Source: Litorimonas sp964610115 | GTDB taxonomy: Bacteria; Pseudomonadota; Alphaproteobacteria; Caulobacterales; Maricaulaceae | Length of the DNA: 42,501 nucleotides | NCBI GenBank assembly: GCA_964610115.1 | Contig: CAZSUW010000012.1 | Coordinates: 1 to 42,501, forward strand | Direction of reading: 5' to 3' | In this document: one piece after another, positions 1 through 7,498 of the stretch | Layout: every line of letters begins with the position of its first letter | Numbering within the stretch: position 1 is the first letter of the stretch | The notes under the pieces: model-generated | Databases searched by the model: none | What the model saw: the letters and a program-made list of their open reading frames with translations, nothing else | What the model was told of the DNA's origin: nothing | Made by a program: the position numbers and the translations under genes

Positions 1-137
1 TGCTATCAGTCGGCGGCTGGTCATTGGCCTCTTTGGGATGAGAGTTGGAGGACAAAGACCAGCCCACCTTTGATAGCACGGTGTGGGGGTCGTGCCATTG
101 AGCGCGACATGGGATAGCTACCGCGCTCATGTGGTGC
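1..137 (+). ncRNA. Candidate structured RNA (two compound hairpins), family unknown
   Basis: This stretch folds into two long hairpins. The first (1-78) pairs TGCTATCA with TGATAGCA (8 bp), then has a symmetric 6x6 internal loop (GTCGGC opposite CACCTT), then pairs GGCTGGTC with GACCAGCC (8 bp), and continues upward with TTG/CAA and CCTC/GAGG separated by single mismatches. The second (92-137) pairs TGAGCGCG with CGCGCTCA and extends through GTGCCA/TGGTGC. No frame across it looks like a protein. Such symmetric rods occur in 6S RNA and in the bridge RNAs of IS110/IS1111 elements, but I recognise no family signature (no SRP, RNase P or tmRNA core motifs). The element may continue beyond the left edge of the window. 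Strand is inferred only from the terminator at 333-369. Confidence 0.3.
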
Positions 138-332
138 CTACATTAGTGTTTAGCTTAAGTACACACCCAATTAGTGTGTTATAGCGCTTTTCTGACCACA
201 GAGTTAATGCTGAAAAAAGATCAACTTTTAAATCCAGCCATGAATCCACAGCGTAGGTAAATTAGATCGTGTCTCAGGTCCCTTGACGCGACTACCGTCC
301 ATGATCTTCCCCCTTTGAGATTGGACACTCTC
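138..332. other. Non-coding stretch between left-edge hairpins and terminator
   Basis: No convincing reading frame is seen. It holds a small hairpin with ACACAC (161-166) opposite GTGTGT (174-179) and two copies of ATTAGTGT (143 and 172). It may be transcribed as the 3' part of a plus-strand RNA ending at the terminator just downstream, because no plus-strand gene precedes that terminator inside the window. Confidence 0.3.
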
Positions 333-369
333 AGGCACTTCAGGCTTCATTGTCTGAAGTGCCTTTTTT
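333..369 (+). terminator. Rho-independent terminator, plus strand
   Basis: AGGCACTTCAG (333-343) pairs perfectly with CTGAAGTGCCT (354-364) over 11 bp, loop of 10, followed directly by a run of T. There is no T-run on the other side, so it works for plus-strand transcripts only. No plus-strand protein gene lies between the window start and this site, so it should end an RNA or a transcript entering from the left. Confidence 0.8.
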
Positions 370-403
370 CGTGCACCTCTGTGGCTCGGCAAGCCCGAAG
401 TCT

Positions 404-901
404 TTACATTTCTAAATCGCGGGGAAGGATCAACTCGACAGGACGCCATTGTGCGGCCTCTAACCAATTTCCAGTATTCCGGCGTTCTAAAACTAAGCAA
501 GCCGCTGTTGGGAAACGATGAGAGCGCCCTGTGAAATGCTCGTGCAAGCCCGCCCATCCAGGGTTGTGTCCGAGCCACATCAGTCGCTTTATATCTGAAG
601 GTTCGCCATGATTGGCAGCTACGCCCAGCATTTCTGGCGCGGAAGCGTGATACATCTCACTAAAATAATCGATACGCTGCGCGCCCGGTATGGCTCGGAT
701 CAAGCGCATTGCGGTTTCGGTCGTCCGTTTTGAGTCGCTAGACCAGATTGTTTCTGGCGCGACGCCCTTGGTTGTCAGGACTTGACCAATGGATGTGGCC
801 GCCCGGCGGCCACGTCCGTTCAGAGGTCTTTCATGGTCAGTCAAGCTGGCATCTGACCAGCTTGACTTTGCATGACGCATGAGAAGGAGGTGGGTCAGCA
901 T
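404..901 (-). CDS. SixA-like histidine phosphatase
   Basis: This 165-residue protein belongs to the histidine phosphatase (phosphoglycerate-mutase-like) superfamily. The catalytic RH pair lies near the N-terminus in LLLMRHAKSSW (residues 6-16), and the second histidine motif is in WLGHNPGW about residue 110. The spacing and the PTAACLVLE segment near the C-terminus match the short SixA branch, which removes phosphate from phosphohistidine in signalling proteins; whether this copy acts on histidine phosphotransfer proteins is inference. There is no signal peptide, so it is cytoplasmic. It starts 15 bases after the stop of the upstream DUF481 gene and probably shares its transcript. The family call is firm, the substrate is not. 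Confidence 0.85.
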   Translation of the reverse strand: MLTHLLLMRHAKSSWSDASLTDHERPLNGRGRRAATSIGQVLTTKGVAPETIWSSDSKRTTETAMRLIRAIPGAQRIDYFSEMYHASAPEMLGVAANHGEPSDIKRLMWLGHNPGWAGLHEHFTGRSHRFPTAACLVLERRNTGNWLEAAQWRPVELILPRDLEM

Positions 902-916
902 AAGCTGACCTTGCGC

Positions 917-1618
917 TTAATCGATTGTGTAGACAATTCCAAAGCGTGTAATCGTATCTGTGTTCTCAGTTCCGATAGGCGCATCTGTGTTGTGATCAAC
1001 GCGGAAAGAGGCCCGCGCCGCCAGATTGCCCATCAGGTTAGCCGTAATGCCGATCTCGTTCCAGATATACGTGTTAGAGCTGGCCGATGTGAGTTCGGTG
1101 TCGTTATAAATCGAAACGTTTTCGTTCAAAAGCCAGTCAAAATCGGAACCGGCCCGGAAAGCGAGTTCGTCTTCTCTCACGCCAAGCGCGTCTTCTTGTG
1201 AGCGGAAGCCGAGTCCAGCGGTTACGTTCCAGCCGATTGGGTCAGGAAGAATAACTTTATAGCCCAAACCTGTCCCGACGAAATAGCCTTCCGTGAAAGC
1301 GCCAAAGTTATCGTAGAAAATATCGCCATTACCATAGACGAATAGGCGATCCGTGACATCACGTTCCAGTTGATAGGCCGCAAGATAGCGTTCTTTGTTC
1401 TGAACGCCGTCAACATCGCCATAGTCGGCCGATGCGCTAAACTTATGACGCCATGGATCTTGGTCGAGGGCGAGCTTAAGAGCGACGCCGAGATCAGTTG
1501 TGTCCGTGTTACCGGTCGTCTTTGAGCCTGTCAGGGACGCTTCGCCCTTCCAGTCATTGGCCAAGGCCGGGCTGGCAAAAAGGGCTGTGCTAAGCAAAGC
1601 CAGAGCAAGATATCGCAT
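917..1618 (-). CDS. DUF481 family outer-membrane beta-barrel protein
   Basis: The product begins with a Sec signal peptide (MRYLALALLSTALFASPALA, then NDW) followed by about 213 residues rich in alternating hydrophobic and polar strands. The sequence GEASLTGSKTTGNTDT is typical of DUF481 (YdiY-like 'salt-induced') outer-membrane proteins, whose function is poorly known. The last residue region ends in IVYTID, without the usual C-terminal Phe. I chose ATG 1618 because AGAGA lies 7-8 bases upstream; ATG 1636 (MKKRLN...) is a good alternative with a more basic n-region but little Shine-Dalgarno. A start at 1726 would bury the signal peptide. It is divergent from serS and lies upstream of the SixA-like gene. 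Confidence 0.8.
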   Translation of the reverse strand: MRYLALALLSTALFASPALANDWKGEASLTGSKTTGNTDTTDLGVALKLALDQDPWRHKFSASADYGDVDGVQNKERYLAAYQLERDVTDRLFVYGNGDIFYDNFGAFTEGYFVGTGLGYKVILPDPIGWNVTAGLGFRSQEDALGVREDELAFRAGSDFDWLLNENVSIYNDTELTSASSNTYIWNEIGITANLMGNLAARASFRVDHNTDAPIGTENTDTITRFGIVYTID

Positions 1619-1784
1619 GTTGAGTCTCTTTTTCATTGAGGTTTCGAATTGAATTTTCTCGCTTTCATCCAACGAGAGTGAATATAGGCTTAATGCTTTG
1701 GTGAGTTCATGCAGATGCACATGCACATGCAGAGATGGCGGGCCTTTACCCTTTGGATCGCTCTGCTAAGTGGGCGCTTCACCT

Positions 1785-1790
1785 AAGGAG
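1785..1790 (+). promoter_or_regulatory. Ribosome binding site fixing the serS start
   Basis: AAGGAG lies 10 bases before GTG 1801. It decides against the longer frame opening at 1735. The 100 bases upstream, shared with the divergent DUF481 gene, hold short ATGCAC/ATGCAG repeats (1709-1732). Confidence 0.75.
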
Positions 1791-1800
1791 CTTACTCGCT

Positions 1801-3072
1801 GTGTTCGATATTAAAGCTATCCGCGAAAACCCCGATGCGTTTGATGCGGCGTGGTCGCGCCGAGGTCTTGAACCCACAGCGAAACGTATTTTGGATCAAG
1901 ACCTGCTGATCCGAAAGGCTATGCAGGTTGTTCAAGAGGCCGAAGCCGCGCGGAACAAAAGCTCCAAGCTTATCGGGCAAGCCATGGCCAAGGGCGACAA
2001 AGACGAAGCCGAGCGCCTAAAGAAAGAGGTCGCCGGCGCAAAGAACGTAATTGCCGCCATGGGAACGCAAGTTGACGGCGAGAAAGACCAACTCCGCAAT
2101 CTACTGCTCAGCCTGCCGAACCTGCCGGCGGATGATGCACCGGACGGGGCAGACGAAGACGATAATGTCGAGATTTCGAAATGGGGGGATGTGCCGTCTT
2201 TTGACTTCGAACCCAAAGCCCATGACGATCTGGGCGAAGCGCTTGGCTTGATGGACTTCGAAACAGCCGCCAAGATGAGCGGCGCGCGTTTTGTGGTCTT
2301 GCGGGGTCAAATTGCGCGTCTCGACCGCGCCCTCGCAGCCTTCATGCTGGACCAGCAGACGGTTGCACGCGGTTATGAAGAAACAATTCCGCCATTACTT
2401 GTGTGGCCAAAGGCAATGGAAGGCACGGGTCAGTTACCAAAATTTGCTGAAGACAGTTACGCGACTGAGGACCATTTCTTGATCCCGACCTCAGAAGTCC
2501 CTCTCACCAATAGCGTGCGCGAAACCATTCTTGACCTTGATGTTTTACCAAAGCGTATGGTGGCTCATACGCCGTGTTTCCGGTCTGAAGCCGGCTCTGC
2601 AGGGCGCGATACGAAGGGTATGATCCGTCAGCACCAATTTAACAAAGTCGAACTGGTCAGCATTTGCACCCCCGAACAAGCTGAGGCCGAGCATAAGCAC
2701 ATGTTGCAGAGTGGGGAGCTAATCTTGCAAGCGTTAGACCTGCCTTACCGCGTGGTCGAGCTGTGCACGGGCGATCTCGGTTTTGGGTCACGCAAGACCT
2801 ATGACATTGAAGTCTGGCTGCCGAGCCAGAAGACTTATCGTGAGATCAGCTCCGTCTCTTGGTGCGGGGATTTTCAGGCGCGCCGCATGAATGCGCGCTA
2901 TAAAGCGGGCGAGAAGGATAATCGCTTTGTTCACACCCTCAACGGCTCTGGCCTCGCTGTGGGTCGAACTTTAGTGGCCGTGCTGGAAAACTATCAGCAA
3001 GCCGATGGCAGCATTAAAATCCCAGACGCGCTAATACCTTATATGGGCGGCGTGACAAAAATCAGCGCCTAA
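1801..3072 (+). CDS. serS: Seryl-tRNA synthetase
   Basis: This class II aminoacyl-tRNA synthetase charges tRNA-Ser with serine in the cytoplasm. With GTG 1801 it has 423 residues, the usual bacterial length, and begins VFDIKAIRENPD, the standard SerRS N-terminus. Residues about 30-100 form the long coiled-coil arm that contacts the tRNA variable loop. The serine-binding TSEVPL segment, motif 2 (FRSEAGSAGRDTKGMIRQHQF) and motif 3 (GSGLAVGRTLVAVLENYQ) follow in order. The strong AAGGAG 10 bases upstream fixes the GTG start; the frame is open 22 codons further up but that part does not match the family. The gene converges on pepP with two bases between stop codons. Confidence 0.97.
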   Translation: MFDIKAIRENPDAFDAAWSRRGLEPTAKRILDQDLLIRKAMQVVQEAEAARNKSSKLIGQAMAKGDKDEAERLKKEVAGAKNVIAAMGTQVDGEKDQLRNLLLSLPNLPADDAPDGADEDDNVEISKWGDVPSFDFEPKAHDDLGEALGLMDFETAAKMSGARFVVLRGQIARLDRALAAFMLDQQTVARGYEETIPPLLVWPKAMEGTGQLPKFAEDSYATEDHFLIPTSEVPLTNSVRETILDLDVLPKRMVAHTPCFRSEAGSAGRDTKGMIRQHQFNKVELVSICTPEQAEAEHKHMLQSGELILQALDLPYRVVELCTGDLGFGSRKTYDIEVWLPSQKTYREISSVSWCGDFQARRMNARYKAGEKDNRFVHTLNGSGLAVGRTLVAVLENYQQADGSIKIPDALIPYMGGVTKISA

Positions 3073-3074
3073 GC

Positions 3075-4904
3075 TTAAAGCGGGCGACAGGCCTGCCTTA
3101 GCCAGCTTCGTACCTCCGGCTCGAGCTTTGGTCCGATCTCCTCCAGCACGCGGGCGTGATAGCAGTTCATATAGTCCCGCTCTGCCAGGCTTAGAAGGTC
3201 GGTATCGATAAGGTCGCGGTGGATAGGCGCGAGGGTCAAGGTGTGGAAACCCATCATCTCGCGTTCTCCGCCCGGGATCGGCTTAGGCTGCGTAACATAT
3301 TGAAGGTTTTCAATCCGGATCCCGTATTCGCCTTCTTTGTAATAGCCGGGTTCATTGCTAACGATCATACCGGGTTCTAGGGTGATGGTATTCGGGGCTT
3401 TGCTGATCCGTTGCGGGCCTTCATGCACGCCGAGAAACACCCCTACGCCGTGCCCTGTGCCATGATCATAATCGAGTCCGGCCTTCCAAAGCGGTAGCCG
3501 GGCGAGGGCATCAAGGTTCGATCCTGTTGTGCCTTTCGGAAAACGAACCGTCGCGAGCGCAATATGGCCTTTCAGGACCAGCGTGAAGCGCTCGCGCATT
3601 TCCTGTGTGGGTTCACCAATGGGGATCGTTCTCGTTACGTCAGTCGTGCCGTCTACATATTGCCCGCCACTATCGATCAAAAAGAGCGTTCCCGGAGCGA
3701 GGCGCTGGACCGTATCCGTATTGACGCGGTAGTGAACAACAGCACCATTTGATCCAGCCCCGCTGATCGACTCAAACGATAGATCGCGTAATTCACCGGT
3801 TGCTCGACGATAGCCCTCCAACTTTACAGCGGCATCGATTTCGTCAAATTCTCCACTTTGCGCTTCGGTATCCAGCCAATGCAGAAATTGAATGAGGGCA
3901 ACTGCATCCCGCCGATGCGCCGCTTCAGTCCCACGTAGTTCGGGCTCGTTCTTAATTGCCTTCGGTAACGTTACGGGATCAGAGTGGGCTAAGACCTTGG
4001 CTCCAGCTGCGCGCAGGCTATCTGCGTGCCAGGCCGAACTCGTGCTCGGATCTACAATAACGGTCTGGCCTTTAAACGCTTCGAGCGAGACAGTCAGATC
4101 CGCTTCAGCCATGACGGTCACATCATTGCCCAGATGGCGCATGACTGCGTCGTCAAGTTTGTTCGTATCGGTAAACAGCATCACTCGACCTTCTCGATCA
4201 ATGATCGCATTGCCGAGCAAAAGCGGTGTGCATTTTACGTCATTTCCGCGAATGTTCAGCAACCAAGCGATAGAGGCGGGCGCTGTGATTAGGGCCGCGT
4301 CGGCCCCGGCAGTCATGATCTGATTAGCGATAAAGTCGCGTTTATCCGCATGGCTTTGCCCCGCGAGAGCTTCAGGTTGAATGCTCACCCGGCCTGCTAA
4401 GGGCGTTGGTCGATCCGCCCACGCCGTATCGATCGGGTTGGTTTCAACGGGCGTAAGCGTGCCACCCGCGGCCGTGATCGCCTTTGTATAGGCGCTGATA
4501 GCTTTCGGAGAGTGAAGGCGTGGATCATAACCAATCGTTTCGCCTGTTTTCACATTCGCTTTCAACCAATGCGCAATGCCGTCTTCTAAGCGGGCAAAGT
4601 CGAAAAGTGACCCATCCACCTGCTGGCGTACTTGCAGAGTGTAGCGCCCATCAGAGAACATAACGGCGCGATCAGAAAAAATAATCGCGGCCCCGGCAGA
4701 GCCCGTAAACCCGCTAATCCATTGCAGCCTATCAAGGTGAGGGGGAACATATTCGTTCTGATATTCGTCCTCATGCGGGACTATAAATCCGTCAAGACCT
4801 AAGTCGTTCAGGGCAGTCCGCAAGAGCGGGACGTTCTTTCGTCCCATCTCTGGCCCGCCGACGACGTCAAAAGTCTGGATGGTTGTGTCACTTATCTTAC
4901 CCAT
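3075..4904 (-). CDS. pepP: Xaa-Pro aminopeptidase P (M24B family)
   Basis: A cytoplasmic metallopeptidase that removes the N-terminal residue from peptides with proline in position two. At 609 residues it is the long, three-domain form: two creatinase-N-like domains (about 20-330), the pita-bread M24 catalytic domain (about 335-550) and a C-terminal M24_C tail. The five metal ligands are visible: D411 (LFLIDSGG), D422 (TTDVTR), H485 (GTGHGVG), E518 (SNEPGYY) and E532 (IRIENL). ATG 4904 has AAGG 5-6 bases upstream; ATG at residue 20 (MGRKNVP) is possible. It is transcribed toward serS. The family is certain; the gene name pepP follows the common alphaproteobacterial usage. Confidence 0.93.
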   Translation of the reverse strand: MGKISDTTIQTFDVVGGPEMGRKNVPLLRTALNDLGLDGFIVPHEDEYQNEYVPPHLDRLQWISGFTGSAGAAIIFSDRAVMFSDGRYTLQVRQQVDGSLFDFARLEDGIAHWLKANVKTGETIGYDPRLHSPKAISAYTKAITAAGGTLTPVETNPIDTAWADRPTPLAGRVSIQPEALAGQSHADKRDFIANQIMTAGADAALITAPASIAWLLNIRGNDVKCTPLLLGNAIIDREGRVMLFTDTNKLDDAVMRHLGNDVTVMAEADLTVSLEAFKGQTVIVDPSTSSAWHADSLRAAGAKVLAHSDPVTLPKAIKNEPELRGTEAAHRRDAVALIQFLHWLDTEAQSGEFDEIDAAVKLEGYRRATGELRDLSFESISGAGSNGAVVHYRVNTDTVQRLAPGTLFLIDSGGQYVDGTTDVTRTIPIGEPTQEMRERFTLVLKGHIALATVRFPKGTTGSNLDALARLPLWKAGLDYDHGTGHGVGVFLGVHEGPQRISKAPNTITLEPGMIVSNEPGYYKEGEYGIRIENLQYVTQPKPIPGGEREMMGFHTLTLAPIHRDLIDTDLLSLAERDYMNCYHARVLEEIGPKLEPEVRSWLRQACRPL

Positions 4905-5151
4905 GACGCCTTGTAAGACGTTTCAGCCTTAAGGAAAAGCAGTAGGCACTGCGTTTTGATATTTACCTGTTTGTTATGGATGGGCGCTTTTGAATCCTAA
5001 TGAGTTCCTAAAATGGATGCGGCAATTCTGCATAGCTAGAATTATCTTCTGGGCCTTCTTTCAAAGGCATTCATGCTTATTTGCCCCTCACCCAAGAGGC
5101 CAATGACCAATCCCGGTCCAGCTGGTCCAAATTGAAAAGAAAAGAAATCCT

Positions 5152-5283
5152 ATGTCCTATCCTTTTGACAGGACCCAAATCGTTACCGCGCAAGCCGTCG
5201 CTTCTTTACAGACTGCGCGACCACGCCGTCGCTTGTCACGCCGGATTGCCCGCCAGATGCGCCGCGAAGCCCGCGCGATCTAA
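5152..5283 (+). CDS. Small basic protein, 43 residues, hypothetical
   Basis: ATG 5152 opens a frame of 43 codons. The N-terminal half reads MSYPFDRTQIVTAQAVASLQ, and the rest is an arginine-rich amphipathic segment (PRRRLSRRIARQMRREARAI). I recognise no family. In its favour: the composition is coherent rather than random, the stop is followed 27 bases later by a plus-strand terminator-like hairpin, and no other gene uses this strand between the divergent pepP promoter and prmA. Against: there is no strong Shine-Dalgarno (only AAAAGAAAAG upstream) and it is very short. The basic helix could bind nucleic acid or ribosomes, which is only inference. Another frame (5081-5287) overlaps it but reads like a shadow. 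Confidence 0.5.
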   Translation: MSYPFDRTQIVTAQAVASLQTARPRRRLSRRIARQMRREARAI

Positions 5284-5297
5284 CTGATTTATGTCCA

Positions 5298-6143
5298 TTA
5301 AGGGCGCACAGCCCAGAGTGAAGTCCAGCCATCCAGGCTGGGCTTTTTTTCTACGCGTAAACCTTGGGCGCGGAAGGTATCGGCCACATTGTCTGCCTGT
5401 GCATCCAGAATACCTGATAAGATTACCCGCCCCTTCTCTGCCAGGGCGTTAGCAATATCGGGCGCGAGTCCTTTAAGGGGGCCGGCCAGTATATTGGCAA
5501 TGATCAGATCAAAACGCTGGTTTTTAAGCGCCGCTGCGCCAAACCCATCGGCTTGAATGCAGCTAAAATCGACGCCGTTTATCGCCGCATTTGTCTTGGC
5601 AACTTTGACAGCTTCCGCATCAATATCGGTGGCAAAGATCGTTGCCGGCGGAAAGCGCTTGGCGGCCGCGATAGCGAGAACGCCCGATCCCGTGCCCAGA
5701 TCAAGAATGCGCTTAGGGACATCTGATCCCGTTAGGCTATCCAGCATGAGCAAGCAGCCTTTCGTCGTGCCATGGTGGCCCGTTCCAAAGGCTGTGCCTG
5801 CATCGATACAGATCGGGAAGAGTACGGTTTTGTCTGGCGTGTCATGACTGCCATGAACGACAAAGCGTCCCGCCAAAATTGGGGCAAGCCCGGCTTGACT
5901 TTGGCTCACCCAATCCGTCTCGGGCAGTTGAACAATCTGTTTCTTTATTTCGTGGGGTAGGGCGTCTGCTGCTTTCTGCGCGGCTAAAGACGTCTCGTAC
6001 AGAGCTTGAACCTGCATCATGCCGTCCTCTTGATCGAAAACGGATACAGACAGCGCATCGTTGAGTGCGTCAAACCCAAGCTGTTCCGCCAGATCATAGG
6101 CCAGAGCTGGCGTTGTTATAACGGTGAGAGCGAAGGGCGTCAT
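5298..6143 (-). CDS. prmA: Ribosomal protein L11 methyltransferase
   Basis: A SAM-dependent enzyme that trimethylates ribosomal protein L11. With ATG 6143 it has 281 residues. The N-terminal substrate-recognition domain is followed by the Rossmann methyltransferase domain with motif I LDLGTGSGVLAIAAAK and the PrmA-type NILAGPL motif; GTGHHGTT just before is the PrmA hallmark. The first 15 residues resemble a signal peptide but align with the first beta strand of PrmA, so the enzyme is cytoplasmic. A TTG 12 codons upstream (6179) would overlap the previous gene and is unlikely. The gene follows the lipoprotein gene by 8 bases, so they are probably cotranscribed. Confidence 0.93.
   Translation of the reverse strand: MTPFALTVITTPALAYDLAEQLGFDALNDALSVSVFDQEDGMMQVQALYETSLAAQKAADALPHEIKKQIVQLPETDWVSQSQAGLAPILAGRFVVHGSHDTPDKTVLFPICIDAGTAFGTGHHGTTKGCLLMLDSLTGSDVPKRILDLGTGSGVLAIAAAKRFPPATIFATDIDAEAVKVAKTNAAINGVDFSCIQADGFGAAALKNQRFDLIIANILAGPLKGLAPDIANALAEKGRVILSGILDAQADNVADTFRAQGLRVEKKPSLDGWTSLWAVRP
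5310..5350 (+). terminator. Terminator-like hairpin, plus strand, inside prmA 3' end
   Basis: AGCCCAG (5310-5316) pairs with CTGGGCT (5338-5344), with an alternative inner hairpin CAGCC/GGCTG, followed by seven T. It lies within the last codons of prmA on the other strand, and would end a plus-strand transcript carrying the 43-residue ORF. Confidence 0.5.
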
Positions 6144-6151
6144 TAAGAGCG

Positions 6152-7498
6152 TCAATCGGGTGTGTTGACGGCTAAGCAACCGTCAGTATTTGGCTTTCCG
6201 TTTACGGCACCGCATAAAATCAACTTCATCAGTTCAGGCTGTTTCGCATGGCCCGTATGCGCGTCTTTGGGATCAACAAAGCTACCCACGACCGGAATAA
6301 TCTTGTCCGCGAAGCGCGTACGAACATCCACAACATTGAAACCGAATTCGCGGACAAGGCCCGGCCGTGCTGAAATGGGTATGGATGACGCGACGCCATT
6401 GGGTCGATAACTATTGCGATAGAGTTGTTCCAAAAATGGAATGATTTCATAGCTGAGGAAATCATTGACCTCTGAAATTGCGATAAATGACGGGCGCTCT
6501 GGGCCAAGATCTGGCATTCGCTTTTGTGCCCGTCCAAGGTCGGACAGGCCGAATAGCGCAATTTGGTTGGCAAGCATAAACGTCTCGCTTCCTGCGATCA
6601 TTGTGTCATGTACGGTTGTTCGCCCATCCGTGCTAACATCGCGCATGACGTCGAAGATGACTTTACTGCCCAGGCTTTCCGTCACAAAGGCAAAGGGGGC
6701 GGTATTCTCGGCCAGTGCCGCGGTTTCGGCGCAAGCTTCAGCCGCGTTGATGATCTGACCGCTTGCAAAGCCGTCGCCTGCTGCGTCCGTTGCCGCAACG
6801 CACATGGCACCACGGACCGCTTCACGGATCAATCCGCCCGCTTCGCCTAGATACATAACCGCGTCAGAAAAGCCGTAATTGACCAAATCATCCTTTAGTA
6901 TCCGATTATATTTCTGCCGTTCTTGCGCCATGACCTCAGACGTGCCGCGATCATCATCCTGCCCGACATGGGGATATTGCAAGGCATCCCAAAATACAGT
7001 GTCCCAAAAGACGCGATAGAGAACGAATTCAATATCTTCGCCAATATCCAGGGTCTGTTTGTCCATGCAGGCCAGGCGTGAAAGCTGCAACTGGCTATCG
7101 GGCAGGATCGTCCGGAACGGCACAGGGCGTTCTGCATTGAGGAACAGAGAGTTACCGCCTTCACCACAAAGCGCGCTGACCAATCCGTCGCTCGCGTTAA
7201 GGTCATAGGCGCGTGCAATGCCAGACAGGAAATCTGAGGCCAGTGCATCTGCCGTTCGATCTTCAGTATAACCGATACCGTGAAGATAAAGAATATTGAC
7301 GCGCGTTTTGTTCGTCCCCGGCGAAGGCTTTGCGAGGAATTCGAGACCCTGAAAGCTGCCGTCACCTTTTTGGGGAGAGCTTAGCGTGTTAATTTGCAGG
7401 AGTTCGTAATCGACTTTATTGTTCGTCGCGCAAGCGCATACGCCAAGTGCCATTCCAAGTGCGAGCCAGACGCGCAAAAATTTAAATAGCGGATGCAC
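6152..7498 (-). CDS. Putative lipoprotein with alpha/beta-hydrolase-like motifs
   Basis: About 448 residues. A short basic start, a hydrophobic stretch (VWLALGMALG) and the cysteines of VCACAT suggest a lipoprotein or secreted signal. The mature part has ILYLHGIGYTED, which resembles the oxyanion strand of alpha/beta hydrolases, and FVTESLGSKVIFDVM, which looks like a nucleophile elbow (S in ESLGS) of lipase/esterase type; a histidine in DAHTGH near the C-terminus could complete a triad. These are visual matches only, and I do not know the family. The start is uncertain: GTG 7498 overlaps the uvrD 3' end by 17 bases; the frame is open to 7543. It sits between uvrD and prmA on the same strand. 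Confidence 0.65.
   Translation of the reverse strand: MHPLFKFLRVWLALGMALGVCACATNNKVDYELLQINTLSSPQKGDGSFQGLEFLAKPSPGTNKTRVNILYLHGIGYTEDRTADALASDFLSGIARAYDLNASDGLVSALCGEGGNSLFLNAERPVPFRTILPDSQLQLSRLACMDKQTLDIGEDIEFVLYRVFWDTVFWDALQYPHVGQDDDRGTSEVMAQERQKYNRILKDDLVNYGFSDAVMYLGEAGGLIREAVRGAMCVAATDAAGDGFASGQIINAAEACAETAALAENTAPFAFVTESLGSKVIFDVMRDVSTDGRTTVHDTMIAGSETFMLANQIALFGLSDLGRAQKRMPDLGPERPSFIAISEVNDFLSYEIIPFLEQLYRNSYRPNGVASSIPISARPGLVREFGFNVVDVRTRFADKIIPVVGSFVDPKDAHTGHAKQPELMKLILCGAVNGKPNTDGCLAVNTPD

Noticed and set aside
1709..1732. Short ATGCAC/ATGCAG repeats near the DUF481-serS promoters
   Set aside because: Only about four hexamers, too few for a clear regulatory or phase-variable repeat.
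5081..5287. 68-residue plus-strand frame upstream of prmA
   Set aside because: Low-quality composition and no ribosome site; the 43-codon frame at 5152 in another phase is more coherent.
6099..6143. Signal peptide at the PrmA N-terminus
   Set aside because: The hydrophobic stretch fits the first beta strand of PrmA; the enzyme acts on a ribosomal protein in the cytoplasm.
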